A program made the position numbers and the translations under genes. From NCBI GenBank assembly GCA_025677825.1, contig JAIXMO010000076.1:37671-101670 (forward strand): a DNA stretch of 64,000 nt, written 5' to 3'. The notes below the pieces were generated by a model. The model was not told the DNA's origin. It saw only the letters and a list, made by a program, of their open reading frames with translations, and searched no databases. Positions 22,248 through 32,515 of this stretch are shown piece after piece. This DNA is from Helicostylum pulchrum. Its lineage: Eukaryota > Mucoromycota > Mucoromycetes > Mucorales > Mucoraceae. How positions within the stretch are numbered: position 1 is the stretch's first letter; each line of letters opens with the position of its first letter.

Positions 22248-23321
22248 TTATTCGTTTTTTTGGTGTACAAATTTCACAGTACTTTCCAAAACTAATTTAT
22301 GGCTATATGTTTTTAAAGTGCCTGTAGGTTTTTTTGCGCCCCAATAGAACCTACTTTTACCTCCTCCGAAAAGAAATAACAAGTCATCTTGATAAGGAAC
22401 AAATAAAGGAGCCGTTAAAGCATGGGGTAGAGCTTCTAACGTTCTATTTTCTAGTGCGACAGTATCTACTACAATAATAACCGTTTCTTCGTCTTTCACA
22501 TCAAAATGGTAAAACTTGTCATTATTGGTCTTAACAATAGTATTATAGGCGATTGGAAGTTCGGCACGTAATCCGCTCAAGATAGTATCACCGGTGATAT
22601 AATCAGTACGAATCAATCCAGAATATTTATGTTGAAAATCCATCGACATGCCATCATCTTCATCAGTAAATACAGTGCCTAAAAATTGAATAGCATCCTT
22701 ACCACAAAGCATTTGTGTGATTATAAAACGCAAGTTGGGGAACAATGGCTTCTCCCATACACCATTTTCAATATTATAAATTTGAATCATATTACGTTGA
22801 TAAGCGTCATGACTACCTACGAAATACATTCTACCGTTATTTGCGCATGTTTTTAAACCACCATGCCAGTTAAATGGCAATTCATCCAAAGCAGAGAACT
22901 CTTTTAATACGGTATCATACTTCCACATTTTACCAGTATTTTGATAATTTTGGGAAGATTGAACATCATAGAAATAAATATCTTGCTGATATGTTTGTGT
23001 TGATGCACTTCTCCAAGGAAATGGTAACTTGACTTCGGTCTCTTGCGTCCATTCGTCTTTTTGGATATCGTAAATTTGAATAGTTTCTGAAGCATTATTA
23101 TGATTATCGTCCAAATTAAAGATATTTTCTACACTAGGATCAACAATGTAAGGTATAGGATAACATCCACCAAAGGTATAGATTTTATCTTGTACAAGTG
23201 CACCTGTAATTGCCAGTTCACGATCACATTTATGCTTATGTTGCCCAATATAATTTGAAACCGGGATAAGTTCTCCCAAGCATACTGATACAAGAAGTGA
23301 TAAAGTTAATAATCGAATCAT
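22248..23321 (-). CDS. Secreted kelch-like beta-propeller protein, copy 1
   Basis: Intronless, 357 aa. A signal peptide (MIRLLTLSLLVSVCLGE) is followed by a chain of kelch-like repeats. Diagnostic pieces are KIYTFGGCYP, an IQIYDIQKDEWTQ strand, MWKYDTVLKEFSAL, RMYFVGSHDAYQRNMIQIYNIENGVWEKP and DDLLFLFGGG near the end, each fitting the GG / Y / W pattern of kelch blades. There is no transmembrane or GPI-like C-tail; it ends KFVHQKNE. The role is unknown; candidates are a cell-wall or extracellular matrix protein. Copy 1 differs from copy 2 mainly in the C-terminal two thirds (for example VQSSQNYQNT, GSHDAYQ and RAELPIAYNTI in copy 1), while N-terminus and promoter are the same. The start is the first ATG after a purine-rich leader. 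Confidence 0.85.
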   Translation of the reverse strand: MIRLLTLSLLVSVCLGELIPVSNYIGQHKHKCDRELAITGALVQDKIYTFGGCYPIPYIVDPSVENIFNLDDNHNNASETIQIYDIQKDEWTQETEVKLPFPWRSASTQTYQQDIYFYDVQSSQNYQNTGKMWKYDTVLKEFSALDELPFNWHGGLKTCANNGRMYFVGSHDAYQRNMIQIYNIENGVWEKPLFPNLRFIITQMLCGKDAIQFLGTVFTDEDDGMSMDFQHKYSGLIRTDYITGDTILSGLRAELPIAYNTIVKTNNDKFYHFDVKDEETVIIVVDTVALENRTLEALPHALTAPLFVPYQDDLLFLFGGGKSRFYWGAKKPTGTLKTYSHKLVLESTVKFVHQKNE

Positions 23322-24842
23322 TTTTTTTACGAGAAAGAAAAAGAGGAAGAAAAAGAAAAAGAAAAAAAGACAAAAAAAATAATTTTTCTTCTTCTTTTCT
23401 ATACTTTTTTATTTTCTAGGTACAAGTGTAACAACTACTGAGTCCAAAATAAATCTGCTGCTCAGCATCTTGTTCTGAATTGCCTTTCGGTAAAATAATA
23501 TGCTTCACCAAACCTACACTTATAAAATTATACACCATTCGAAAAAAGGTATTGCGGTGTATTATATATATTTAAAACGGGATAAACTATAGCTTAATAT
23601 AATTATGAGCTAAAATTACTCATAAAATAAATATAGTTATAGTAAAAGACAATCGATGAACGCATTAATTATAAAAGCTATTTATTTACATGCTAAAAGA
23701 TTTCATCCACTATCATATAGGATACAATAACTACCTTGTCCGTTGCAATACACAAACCTTCACCAAAATATTGCATTGCTATCACCATCCGTAATAATAC
23801 CCACTAAAACACCAATTCGCTCGTAATTTTTTATTTTTTTTCGTTTCTTTCCGCCCAAATATTTCCGTTTTAGTTTCTATGTTGCTTGATTATCTGAAAG
23901 ATAATGACCTATAATAAGGTAATGCTTTCGACAAAGTATTTAACAAGTAATAATACTATCGGAAGAAAAGAAGGTGACCTTGATTCAAACAAACGCAGTT
24001 ATTATATTTGCACCAGGAAACATTTTTTTTCTACAAGAAAAGGAAGGTACGAGATCCATAGCTTTTGTCGATTGGATTTTCGAGTCCAGCTAAATGTGTA
24101 TACAGGATAGTAGAGTAATTTCAATGTTATAATCAAGAGGTGCATGATATGATTTTTTAAAAAAAAAAACAAAAAGAAGAAAAGGAGAAGAGCAAAAAAA
24201 TAAGGGTAATGAACAATGGTATAATTTTATTGATAACGAAAGAGCCGCACAATAGAGCAATGCAGTTTAGGTAGATCATAGGATCACTCATACGAGCTAT
24301 TCCAAGAACAAGATAATATACCAAATGAACCATGCGATAGTGCGACTGCCATTGTAGAGTGCAAAAACAAAAAACAAAATAATTTGATTTAAACGCTAAG
24401 TTTGCACCTTATTTACCATATCTATATTAGACATTTATTAATAATGCATATACTCTAAAATAATTATAGTTAATGTTTTTCTCTTACTGGTAAGTATTAG
24501 GAGAACGCATTATATTGTCACTTGGAATAGACACCAAAAAAAAAAAAAACTTGTATGGCATTTTTATTACTGAATATACAATTACTTAATCACAGAACAT
24601 AGTATTTTCTGTTAGTTACTTCCGAAAAAAAGGCTCTATTTAGTAGTTTTGTGAAGTTGGATTTCGCCCTTAAATAGTACATTAGTGGTGCTAAAGCGGG
24701 CGACGGAAGACGTCCTGGAGAAATCTACTCTTAAATAGAGCTCAACCTTAAATTGAGCTGCGACTGTATAGGTTTTTTTTGTGGCAACTAAGATTAGATG
24801 GTTCGAAACACAAGTAATAAAATGATATTTTATTTAAAAAAA
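23322..24842. repeat. Tandem-unit spacer 1 (identical to 25917-27437)
   Basis: 1,521-bp spacer between kelch copies 1 and 2. As far as I can compare by eye it is base-for-base the same as the spacer between copies 2 and 3. It holds the copy 1 promoter, a 68-codon open frame with no protein-like features (23904), a repeat-like segment from about 24220 to 24560, and a conserved motif with GCTAAAGCGGGCG and CTTAAATTGAGCTGCGACTG (about 24690-24770). The repeat period is 2,595 bp. Confidence 0.85.
24690..24775. repeat. Repeat-like motif (copies at 27285 and, diverged, at 22140)
   Basis: GGTGCTAAAGCGGGCGACGG, then AGAGCTCAACCTTAAATTGAGCT (imperfect palindrome), GCGACTGTATA. A diverged version lies just 3' of kelch copy 1 at 22140-22195 and borders the Fanzor fragment. 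It may be a terminal repeat of an old transposon (ACAGTCGC... reading outward), but no partner terminus was found. Confidence 0.4.
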
Positions 24843-25916
24843 CTATTCGTTTTTTTGGTGTACAAATTTCACAGTGCTTTCCAAAACTAATTTATGGCTA
24901 TATGTTTTTAAAGTGCCTGTAGGTTTTTTTGCGCCCCAATAGAACCTACTTTTACCTCCTCCGAAAAGAAATAACAAGTCATCTTGATAAGGAACAAATA
25001 AAGGAGCCGTTAAAGCATGGGGTAAAGCTTCTAACGTTCTATTTTCTAGTGCAACAGTATCTACTACAATAATAACCGTTTCTTCGTCTTTCACATCAAA
25101 ATGGTAAAACTTGTCATTATTGGTCTTAACAATAGCATTATAGACGATTGGAAGTTTGGCACGTAATCCGCTCAAGATAGTATCACCGGTGATATAATCA
25201 GTACGAATCAATTCAGAATATTTATGTTGAAAATCCATCGACATGCCATCATCTTCATCAGTAAATATAGTACCTAAAAATTGAATAGCATCCTTACCAC
25301 AAAGCATTTGTTTGATTGTAAAACGCAAGTTAGGGAACAGTGGCTTCTCCCATACACCATTTTCAATATTATAAATTTGAATCATATTACGTTGATGAGC
25401 GTCACGATTACCTACGAAATACATTCTACCGTTATTTGCGCATGTTTTTAAACTGCCATGCCAGTTAAATGGCAATTCATCCAAAGCAGAGAACTCTTTT
25501 AATACGGTATCATACTTCCACATTTTACCAGTATCTTGATAATTTTGGGAAGATCGAACATCATAGAAATAAATATCTTGCTGATATGTTTGTGTTGATG
25601 CACTTCTCCAAGGAAATGGTAACTTGACTTCGGTCTCTTGCGTCCATTCGTCTTTTTGGATATCGTAAATTTGAATAGTTTCTGAAGCATTATTATGATT
25701 ATCGTCCAAATTAAAGATATTTTCTACACTAGGATCAACAATGTAAGGTATAGGATAACATCCACCAAAGGTATAGATTTTATCTTGTACAAGTGCACCT
25801 GTAATTGCCAGTTCACGATCACATTTATGCTTATGTTGCCCAATATAATTTGAAACCGGGATAAGTTCTCCCAAGCATACTGATACAAGAAGTGATAAAG
25901 TTAATAATCGAATCAT
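24843..25916 (-). CDS. Secreted kelch-like protein, copy 2 (chimera of copies 1 and 3)
   Basis: Same 357-aa, intronless, signal-peptide-bearing kelch-like protein. From the start to about codon 118 the DNA equals copy 1 (V11, D33, V97 and D118 as in copy 1). From about codon 121 to the stop it equals copy 3 (RSSQNYQDT, GNRDAHQ, RAKLPIVYNAI). The switch falls between C25555 (shared with copy 3) and C25562 (shared with copy 1). This is the expected middle product of an unequal crossover between copies 1 and 3. The promoter is that of copy 1. Intact reading frame, so presumably functional. Confidence 0.88.
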   Translation of the reverse strand: MIRLLTLSLLVSVCLGELIPVSNYIGQHKHKCDRELAITGALVQDKIYTFGGCYPIPYIVDPSVENIFNLDDNHNNASETIQIYDIQKDEWTQETEVKLPFPWRSASTQTYQQDIYFYDVRSSQNYQDTGKMWKYDTVLKEFSALDELPFNWHGSLKTCANNGRMYFVGNRDAHQRNMIQIYNIENGVWEKPLFPNLRFTIKQMLCGKDAIQFLGTIFTDEDDGMSMDFQHKYSELIRTDYITGDTILSGLRAKLPIVYNAIVKTNNDKFYHFDVKDEETVIIVVDTVALENRTLEALPHALTAPLFVPYQDDLLFLFGGGKSRFYWGAKKPTGTLKTYSHKLVLESTVKFVHQKNE

Positions 25917-27437
25917 TTTTTTTACGAGAAAGAAAAAGAGGAAGAAAAAGAAAAAGAAAAAAAGACAAAAAAAATAATTTTTCTTCTTCTTTTCTATACT
26001 TTTTTATTTTCTAGGTACAAGTGTAACAACTACTGAGTCCAAAATAAATCTGCTGCTCAGCATCTTGTTCTGAATTGCCTTTCGGTAAAATAATATGCTT
26101 CACCAAACCTACACTTATAAAATTATACACCATTCGAAAAAAGGTATTGCGGTGTATTATATATATTTAAAACGGGATAAACTATAGCTTAATATAATTA
26201 TGAGCTAAAATTACTCATAAAATAAATATAGTTATAGTAAAAGACAATCGATGAACGCATTAATTATAAAAGCTATTTATTTACATGCTAAAAGATTTCA
26301 TCCACTATCATATAGGATACAATAACTACCTTGTCCGTTGCAATACACAAACCTTCACCAAAATATTGCATTGCTATCACCATCCGTAATAATACCCACT
26401 AAAACACCAATTCGCTCGTAATTTTTTATTTTTTTTCGTTTCTTTCCGCCCAAATATTTCCGTTTTAGTTTCTATGTTGCTTGATTATCTGAAAGATAAT
26501 GACCTATAATAAGGTAATGCTTTCGACAAAGTATTTAACAAGTAATAATACTATCGGAAGAAAAGAAGGTGACCTTGATTCAAACAAACGCAGTTATTAT
26601 ATTTGCACCAGGAAACATTTTTTTTCTACAAGAAAAGGAAGGTACGAGATCCATAGCTTTTGTCGATTGGATTTTCGAGTCCAGCTAAATGTGTATACAG
26701 GATAGTAGAGTAATTTCAATGTTATAATCAAGAGGTGCATGATATGATTTTTTAAAAAAAAAAACAAAAAGAAGAAAAGGAGAAGAGCAAAAAAATAAGG
26801 GTAATGAACAATGGTATAATTTTATTGATAACGAAAGAGCCGCACAATAGAGCAATGCAGTTTAGGTAGATCATAGGATCACTCATACGAGCTATTCCAA
26901 GAACAAGATAATATACCAAATGAACCATGCGATAGTGCGACTGCCATTGTAGAGTGCAAAAACAAAAAACAAAATAATTTGATTTAAACGCTAAGTTTGC
27001 ACCTTATTTACCATATCTATATTAGACATTTATTAATAATGCATATACTCTAAAATAATTATAGTTAATGTTTTTCTCTTACTGGTAAGTATTAGGAGAA
27101 CGCATTATATTGTCACTTGGAATAGACACCAAAAAAAAAAAAAACTTGTATGGCATTTTTATTACTGAATATACAATTACTTAATCACAGAACATAGTAT
27201 TTTCTGTTAGTTACTTCCGAAAAAAAGGCTCTATTTAGTAGTTTTGTGAAGTTGGATTTCGCCCTTAAATAGTACATTAGTGGTGCTAAAGCGGGCGACG
27301 GAAGACGTCCTGGAGAAATCTACTCTTAAATAGAGCTCAACCTTAAATTGAGCTGCGACTGTATAGGTTTTTTTTGTGGCAACTAAGATTAGATGGTTCG
27401 AAACACAAGTAATAAAATGATATTTTATTTAAAAAAA
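25917..27437. repeat. Tandem-unit spacer 2 (identical to 23322-24842)
   Basis: Second 1,521-bp copy of the spacer, carrying the copy 2 promoter, the same 68-codon meaningless frame (26499), the repeat-like segment, and the GCTAAAGCGGGCG motif near 27285. The identity fits a single recent duplication. Confidence 0.85.
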
Positions 27438-28511
27438 CTATTCGTTTTTTTGGTGTACAAATTTCACAGTGCTTTCCAAAACTAATTTATGGCTATATGT
27501 TTTTAAAGTGCCTGTAGGTTTTTTTGCGCCCCAATAGAACCTACTTTTACCTCCTCCGAAAAGAAATAACAAGTCATCTTGATAAGGAACAAATAAAGGA
27601 GCCGTTAAAGCATGGGGTAAAGCTTCTAACGTTCTATTTTCTAGTGCAACAGTATCTACTACAATAATAACCGTTTCTTCGTCTTTCACATCAAAATGGT
27701 AAAACTTGTCATTATTGGTCTTAACAATAGCATTATAGACGATTGGAAGTTTGGCACGTAATCCGCTCAAGATAGTATCACCGGTGATATAATCAGTACG
27801 AATCAATTCAGAATATTTATGTTGAAAATCCATCGACATGCCATCATCTTCATCAGTAAATATAGTACCTAAAAATTGAATAGCATCCTTACCACAAAGC
27901 ATTTGTTTGATTGTAAAACGCAAGTTAGGGAACAGTGGCTTCTCCCATACACCATTTTCAATATTATAAATTTGAATCATATTACGTTGATGAGCGTCAC
28001 GATTACCTACGAAATACATTCTACCGTTATTTGCGCATGTTTTTAAACTGCCATGCCAGTTAAATGGCAATTCATCCAAAGCAGAGAACTCTTTTAATAC
28101 GGTATCATACTTCCACATTTTACCAGTATCTTGATAATTTTGGGAAGATCGAACATTATAGAAATAAATATCTTGCTGATATGTTTGTGTTGATGCACTT
28201 CTCCAAGGAAATGGTAACTTGGCTTCGGTCTCTTGCGTCCATTCGTCTTTTTGGATATCGTAAATTTGAATAGTTTCTGAAGCATTATTATGATTATCGT
28301 CCAAATTAAAAATATTTTCTACACTAGGATCAACAATGTAAGGTATAGGATAACATCCACCAAAGGTATAGATTTTATCTTGTACAAGTGCACCTGTAAT
28401 TGCCAGTTCACGAGCACATTTATGCTTATGTTGCCCAATATAATTTGAAACCGGGATAAGTTCTCCCAAGCATACTGATGCAAGAAGTGATAAAGTTAAT
28501 AATCGAATCAT
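27438..28511 (-). CDS. Secreted kelch-like protein, copy 3
   Basis: Third member of the tandem array, 357 aa, no intron. It differs from copies 1 and 2 in the first 120 codons (LLASVCLGE in the signal peptide, KCARELA, TEAKLPF, FYNVRSS) and equals copy 2 after that. The upstream region is only homologous, not identical: the purine-rich leader is shorter, and the shared promoter block ends around 28657. Copy 3 may therefore be expressed differently from copies 1 and 2. Three of the four substitutions are to Ala. Confidence 0.86.
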   Translation of the reverse strand: MIRLLTLSLLASVCLGELIPVSNYIGQHKHKCARELAITGALVQDKIYTFGGCYPIPYIVDPSVENIFNLDDNHNNASETIQIYDIQKDEWTQETEAKLPFPWRSASTQTYQQDIYFYNVRSSQNYQDTGKMWKYDTVLKEFSALDELPFNWHGSLKTCANNGRMYFVGNRDAHQRNMIQIYNIENGVWEKPLFPNLRFTIKQMLCGKDAIQFLGTIFTDEDDGMSMDFQHKYSELIRTDYITGDTILSGLRAKLPIVYNAIVKTNNDKFYHFDVKDEETVIIVVDTVALENRTLEALPHALTAPLFVPYQDDLLFLFGGGKSRFYWGAKKPTGTLKTYSHKLVLESTVKFVHQKNE

Positions 28512-28988
28512 TTTTTGAAGGAAAAGAAAAAAAGAGACAAAAAAAATAACTTTTCCTCTTTTCTATACTTTTTTATTTTTAAGGTACAAGTGTAACAGCC
28601 ACTGAGTCCAAAATACAACGAAATTTGCTCAGCATTCTGTTCTGAATTGCCTTTTGGTACTTCCACAGCTTAACTCTATAGCCAACCGCCTCCATTTCCC
28701 GTAAATGAAAAGCAAGAAAAGGAAAACCTTGATTCTTTATAAATATTACCTTTTTTTTTAAAAAAAAAAAACGCTTTGCATAAAAAATGTACAAAAAAAC
28801 CATCAGTATATTCTGCTGTTTCTCTATTGTGACTCTGCACCACATCCATTTTGTGTCTGTGTGCACATGCGTCATACGACGTACGACGTACAAGAAAAAA
28901 AAACTCCTCTACCGCAGCTATGTGTACTAGCATAAATTAGAATTGACAACTATTTATTTAAATTATACAGATACAAAAAAAAGTGTTA
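28512..28988. other. Kelch copy 3 promoter and RPS3 3' flank
   Basis: The first ~150 bp are homologous to the promoters of kelch copies 1 and 2 (shared block with GTACAAGTGTAACA and CACTGAGTCCAAAAT). The rest is unrelated, with an A/T hairpin-like run at 28749-28770 and a small direct repeat CGTACGACGTACGAC around 28875. No gene is seen. Confidence 0.55.
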
Positions 28989-29938
28989 TTAAGCCTCGAC
29001 AGGAGCTTCAGTAGCAGCAGCAACAGGAGCAGCAGCAGGTCTGAAATCTTGAGCGGAAGGTTCGATGATGGAAGCTTCATCCTTGGGTTCAAGAATGGTG
29101 ACGATATCAGGAAGAGATTGCTTGGGACCGTTACGACCAGTAGGATCGTGATCCAACATAATCTTGACCTTAATACCCAAAACACCTTGACGTAAATCAA
29201 CATGACGAACAGCGGTTGTAATATAGTCACGAGCAGGGTTACCAGAGTGAATCATGAAACCATCGGCAAACTTCATGGCCTTGGCACGAGCAGCACGAAC
29301 CTTACCAGATACAACAACTTCACAACCCTTAGCACCGGACTCCATAACGAAACGGACGACACCATAACAAGCACGACGAACGGCTAAACCATTAAGAAGC
29401 TTGAACTTGACAGACTCACATTGAGCAATGGCACAAAGACCACGGTTTTGAACACGCTCAGCATAAAGTTCAACAGCGTTCTCAGGGAACTTGAAACGCT
29501 TTTGAACAAGTGTGGTCAATTCACGGATACGACGACCCTTCTCACCAAGGACGTTTTGTGTATGTGTAGCACGGATAATGATTCTATTATTATGCTTTTC
29601 TTTTAGTTTGAATTCTGCTTATAATATTATTTTTTTATAAGAAAAAAATCGTATTTACTCGGTACGGGCAGGGGTGACACGAACTTCAACACCGGCATAA
29701 CCATCTTCTGCAAGTTCACGGGTGAAAAATTCGTTTAATTCAGCGTAGAAGACACCATCAGCGACCTAAAAAAAAACATGTATAAATTTCGACATTGTAC
29801 TAATTAAGGTACAGCGGAAAAAGAAACTTACGAACTAAAATAATAATTATGTTAAAAAAAATACATCCATAAAATATCCAACGATTATATATATCCATTT
29901 ACCTTTCTCTTCTTGGAGATTTGAGCAACGGTAGCCAT
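28989..29938 (-). CDS. RPS3: 40S ribosomal protein S3 (uS3)
   Basis: Core 40S protein at the mRNA entry channel. Three exons (29938-29903, 29765-29659, 29583-28989) give 245 aa. The N-terminus [12 protein letters not shown] joins to [14 protein letters not shown]; the family usually has KKRKFVADGVF, so one residue is missing at the first exon junction. A KH domain follows with [14 protein letters not shown] as its GxxG-type loop. The C-terminal domain has [26 protein letters not shown] and GNPARDYI. The tail has [11 protein letters not shown] and then an Ala/Pro-rich end like other eukaryotic uS3. It is divergent from the small coiled-coil gene, 254 bp away. Confidence 0.96.
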
Positions 29939-30192
29939 GTTTATATATAGAGATTATATGCTTAAAAAAAAGGGAAGGGATGGGATGGATGTCAATCTGG
30001 TATTATTCTTGCAAGATTTGGGCTTTCCAAAATAGGAAGTTTGGCCCTTTTCCTCTCCGGTGCCCTTCTTCATAGGTCCGGGTCGGCTAATTGTGTAGTT
30101 CCAAAATAAATAAATAAATACCTATAAAATAAGAAAAAGTATACTTTTCAAAAACTTCTTTTCTTTTATTGTACACTAAAACTAAAAAAAAA

Positions 30193-30405
30193 ATGACAAA
30201 CACTCTTCCTACTGACTCAGTCTCTACTTCCAAGCCTGAACTTCAACGTGATATGTCTCTTAATACATTAAAAACAAATGAACAACAGTTACGCGAAGAA
30301 ATCGAGGCATTAAGACGTGAAACTCAAGAACTTACTGAAAAGGATGAAGAACTCAAGCATGATATTGAAAAGATTCATGAAAAAATTACTACTGCTGAAG
30401 ACTAA
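30193..30405 (+). CDS. Small coiled-coil protein (70 aa), unknown
   Basis: Intronless short ORF with a sound A-rich start context (AAAAAATGAC) directly after a T-rich/CT leader. A Ser/Thr-rich N-terminus (about 22 residues) precedes one long helix with heptads (LRREEIEALRRETQELTEK-like pattern, residues 32-66), rich in Glu/Lys. No known domain is recognised; a heat-shock-factor-binding or kinetochore-type small coiled coil is conceivable but unsupported. A (CT)n run follows the stop. It is divergent from RPS3, so it may be co-expressed with it. Confidence 0.6.
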   Translation: MTNTLPTDSVSTSKPELQRDMSLNTLKTNEQQLREEIEALRRETQELTEKDEELKHDIEKIHEKITTAED

Positions 30406-31211
30406 ACTCTATCTTCCTCTCTCTCTCTCTCTCTCTCTCTTTAATACGTTTCCCTTTCTATTTAATTAATAAAACTCTCACGAAATAACACCCACATTTT
30501 TTAATTCCTTTTTAGCAATTTTCTAATTAAAAATCAGCACTAGCTTTTTGATTTATTATATGAAAGTGCTGCGAAAAAAAAAAATACCCATATGTATTAC
30601 ATCATCCAGATGCTTTCAAAAATGAAAAAAAAAGCGTAAACTATTACATATGACCGCATAGTGGTGAACAATACTTTAATATTTGTCAATGACGAATACA
30701 AAAAATATTTTTTTATAACGTACTAACGTAAAAAGGTACAAAAATTGATAACCAACGTGGCGTTTTGATTCGGTAACTATACTTATAACAGTACATATTC
30801 AAACCAAGACAAAATAACAAAACAAAAAAATTACAGCAGATGTCTGTTGAAGTAGGTGATTTAATCAGGTGTCCCCCGCCTTAATATTTTTTTATATGTA
30901 GAAGGTCGAGTAGTAGCAACTTCTACTTCCTTTGGAGTACAATGAGTATAAACAACGATTTTAAAAAGCGAGTAATAAAGAAAGAGCAGCAAAGTCATTA
31001 TTATTACAAAAGAAGATATAAGATTAACCAGTTTATATATTCAAGTACCTTTAGTTTGGATCCCAAATAGATCTCATCAATCACATTAACTATAGCTTAA
31101 ATTACTTATTTATCAGACTGCATGATTTATTTATGTCTGACGAACAACTCTTCTTTTTCTTCTCTTTTTTTTTATACGCACTGATATCAAGGATGAAATA
31201 CAAAAAAAAAA
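30406..31211. other. Intergenic
   Basis: (CT)n microsatellite right after the small ORF, then A/T-rich DNA. No gene is recognised. Confidence 0.5.
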
Positions 31212-31690
31212 AAGAACAACTAGACGCATACACTCATGGATTAACAGTGATCAACCCTCCTGCTTCTTTTGATAGTTAAGCCAGAATGAGGAAGTATTAG
31301 GAGCAAGACACAAACAGTTGATGATAAAGCTCGCTATATGGAAGCCTTGATTGATCAATTTAAAATAAGTCTTTCAAGTGAAATATAAAATTGTGGTAAA
31401 AATGAACAAGATTCGGATAAACCTAAACATAAGCTACTTCAAGGGACTCAACTTCCAAAAGGTTTTGTTAACGCTGTTGAAAGAAAAAAAAAAGCTCAAG
31501 GATCCAAATGTTATCACAATGATGTTGAGGAATAATTCCAGGAAAAATGAAAAGAAAAGTGTTGACTATTGGAAAGACTTTGTCAAATATAATTTTGAAG
31601 ATAACTATAAAAAAAAATCTCTTTTAAAAGTTGAAAGACCAGGTTAGTGAAGATTATGATGAAGAGAAAACGCGTACGCTTTCTACCTCC
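31212..31690 (+). pseudogene. Heavily broken ORF remnants
   Basis: Short protein-like pieces in alternating frames: EQLDAYTHGLTVINPPASFDS, then DDKARYMEALIDQFKISLSSE, then KPKHKLLQGTQLPKGFVNAVERKKKAQ. They are separated by stops and frameshifts. They read in one direction and may be one ancient gene or transposon ORF. The family is not recognised. Confidence 0.35.
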
Positions 31691-31800
31691 CTAAATTCAA
31701 GCTCTTAGAGCTGATTTACCACCCCAAGTTAAGCAAGTATTTATGGATGAAATAAATACTCGGAGCAGATAACTATTAAAGCATATATCCGACTTCAGCG

Positions 31801-32515
31801 ATGGCGAGACATCCAACGTCCTCACCAAATTCTGCTCGCATTTTCTGCCCGAGCGTTATAAAACACCAACTTTTTATGTCTACATTTTTATCAAAAAAAA
31901 TAACGGTAAGCCCAAGTAATGAAATTTATATTGCTGCTCTATAATTAACTTACGGTGACACGTCTAGTCTTTCTGGTGGTGCTCAATTTCTTTTCCAGAA
32001 TTCGTCTTTCTTTCGACATACCAATCTTTGCCTTTTATCTTTGAAAGATCAAAGTAATCTTCTTACTCAACTCTCAATAAGAGATTGTGTTCATCCGGGG
32101 CTTCTTCGTTGCAGCTTTGATTTGAGCACCAACGAAATCAATAACCCTTCCTTGATGTTTGCAGATAAAAGCTTTGTATCAGCTGGCGATCAGTTTGAGA
32201 TCGCGCTGCAACCGCGGAAATCTATCACGCATATACTGCCACACGGTTATCTACAAGAAGACGTTACCTTTTCCAATCCCCTGGATGCTCAACTTTTGAA
32301 AAACCCAAGTATTTATGTCCAATTATAACCAGTTACTTCAAGATTCTCAATTACCGCCAACATTAGCGGTCACTCCTAAAGATATCAATCAAGGAGCAGG
32401 TTTAAAAAGCATATACCAGGTCTCTTATTCGCAAGAAGGAACCCACTTTAATTGGACACCAGGAGTTGGATGCGGAAGTCAGTACAAGAAAAAGGAATAT
32501 AAAATATCTATGTAA
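31801..32515 (+). pseudogene. Broken ORF of unidentified, beta-rich protein
   Basis: A single frame from an ATG at 31801 runs to an in-frame TAA near 31949, then on without a stop to 32328. A frameshift leads to a second frame ending at 32515. Together about 235 codons with only two lesions, a TAA and a frameshift. The predicted protein is rich in beta-type and small residues (LSGGAQFLFQNSSFFRH, SAGDQFEIALQPRKSITHILPHG, GTHFNWTPGVGCGSQYKKKEY). Its codons look more GC-rich than the flanks. I do not recognise the family; a transposon-borne or virus-like gene is possible but not shown. Confidence 0.4.

Noticed and set aside
22248..28511. Three near-identical blocks as a possible assembly duplication
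   Set aside because: Copy-specific differences and a chimeric middle copy with one clean breakpoint point to a real recombination product, although long reads should confirm it.
31378..31647. 89-aa ORF with Lys/Asn-rich sequence
   Set aside because: The protein-like remnants here lie in other frames; this frame is low complexity.
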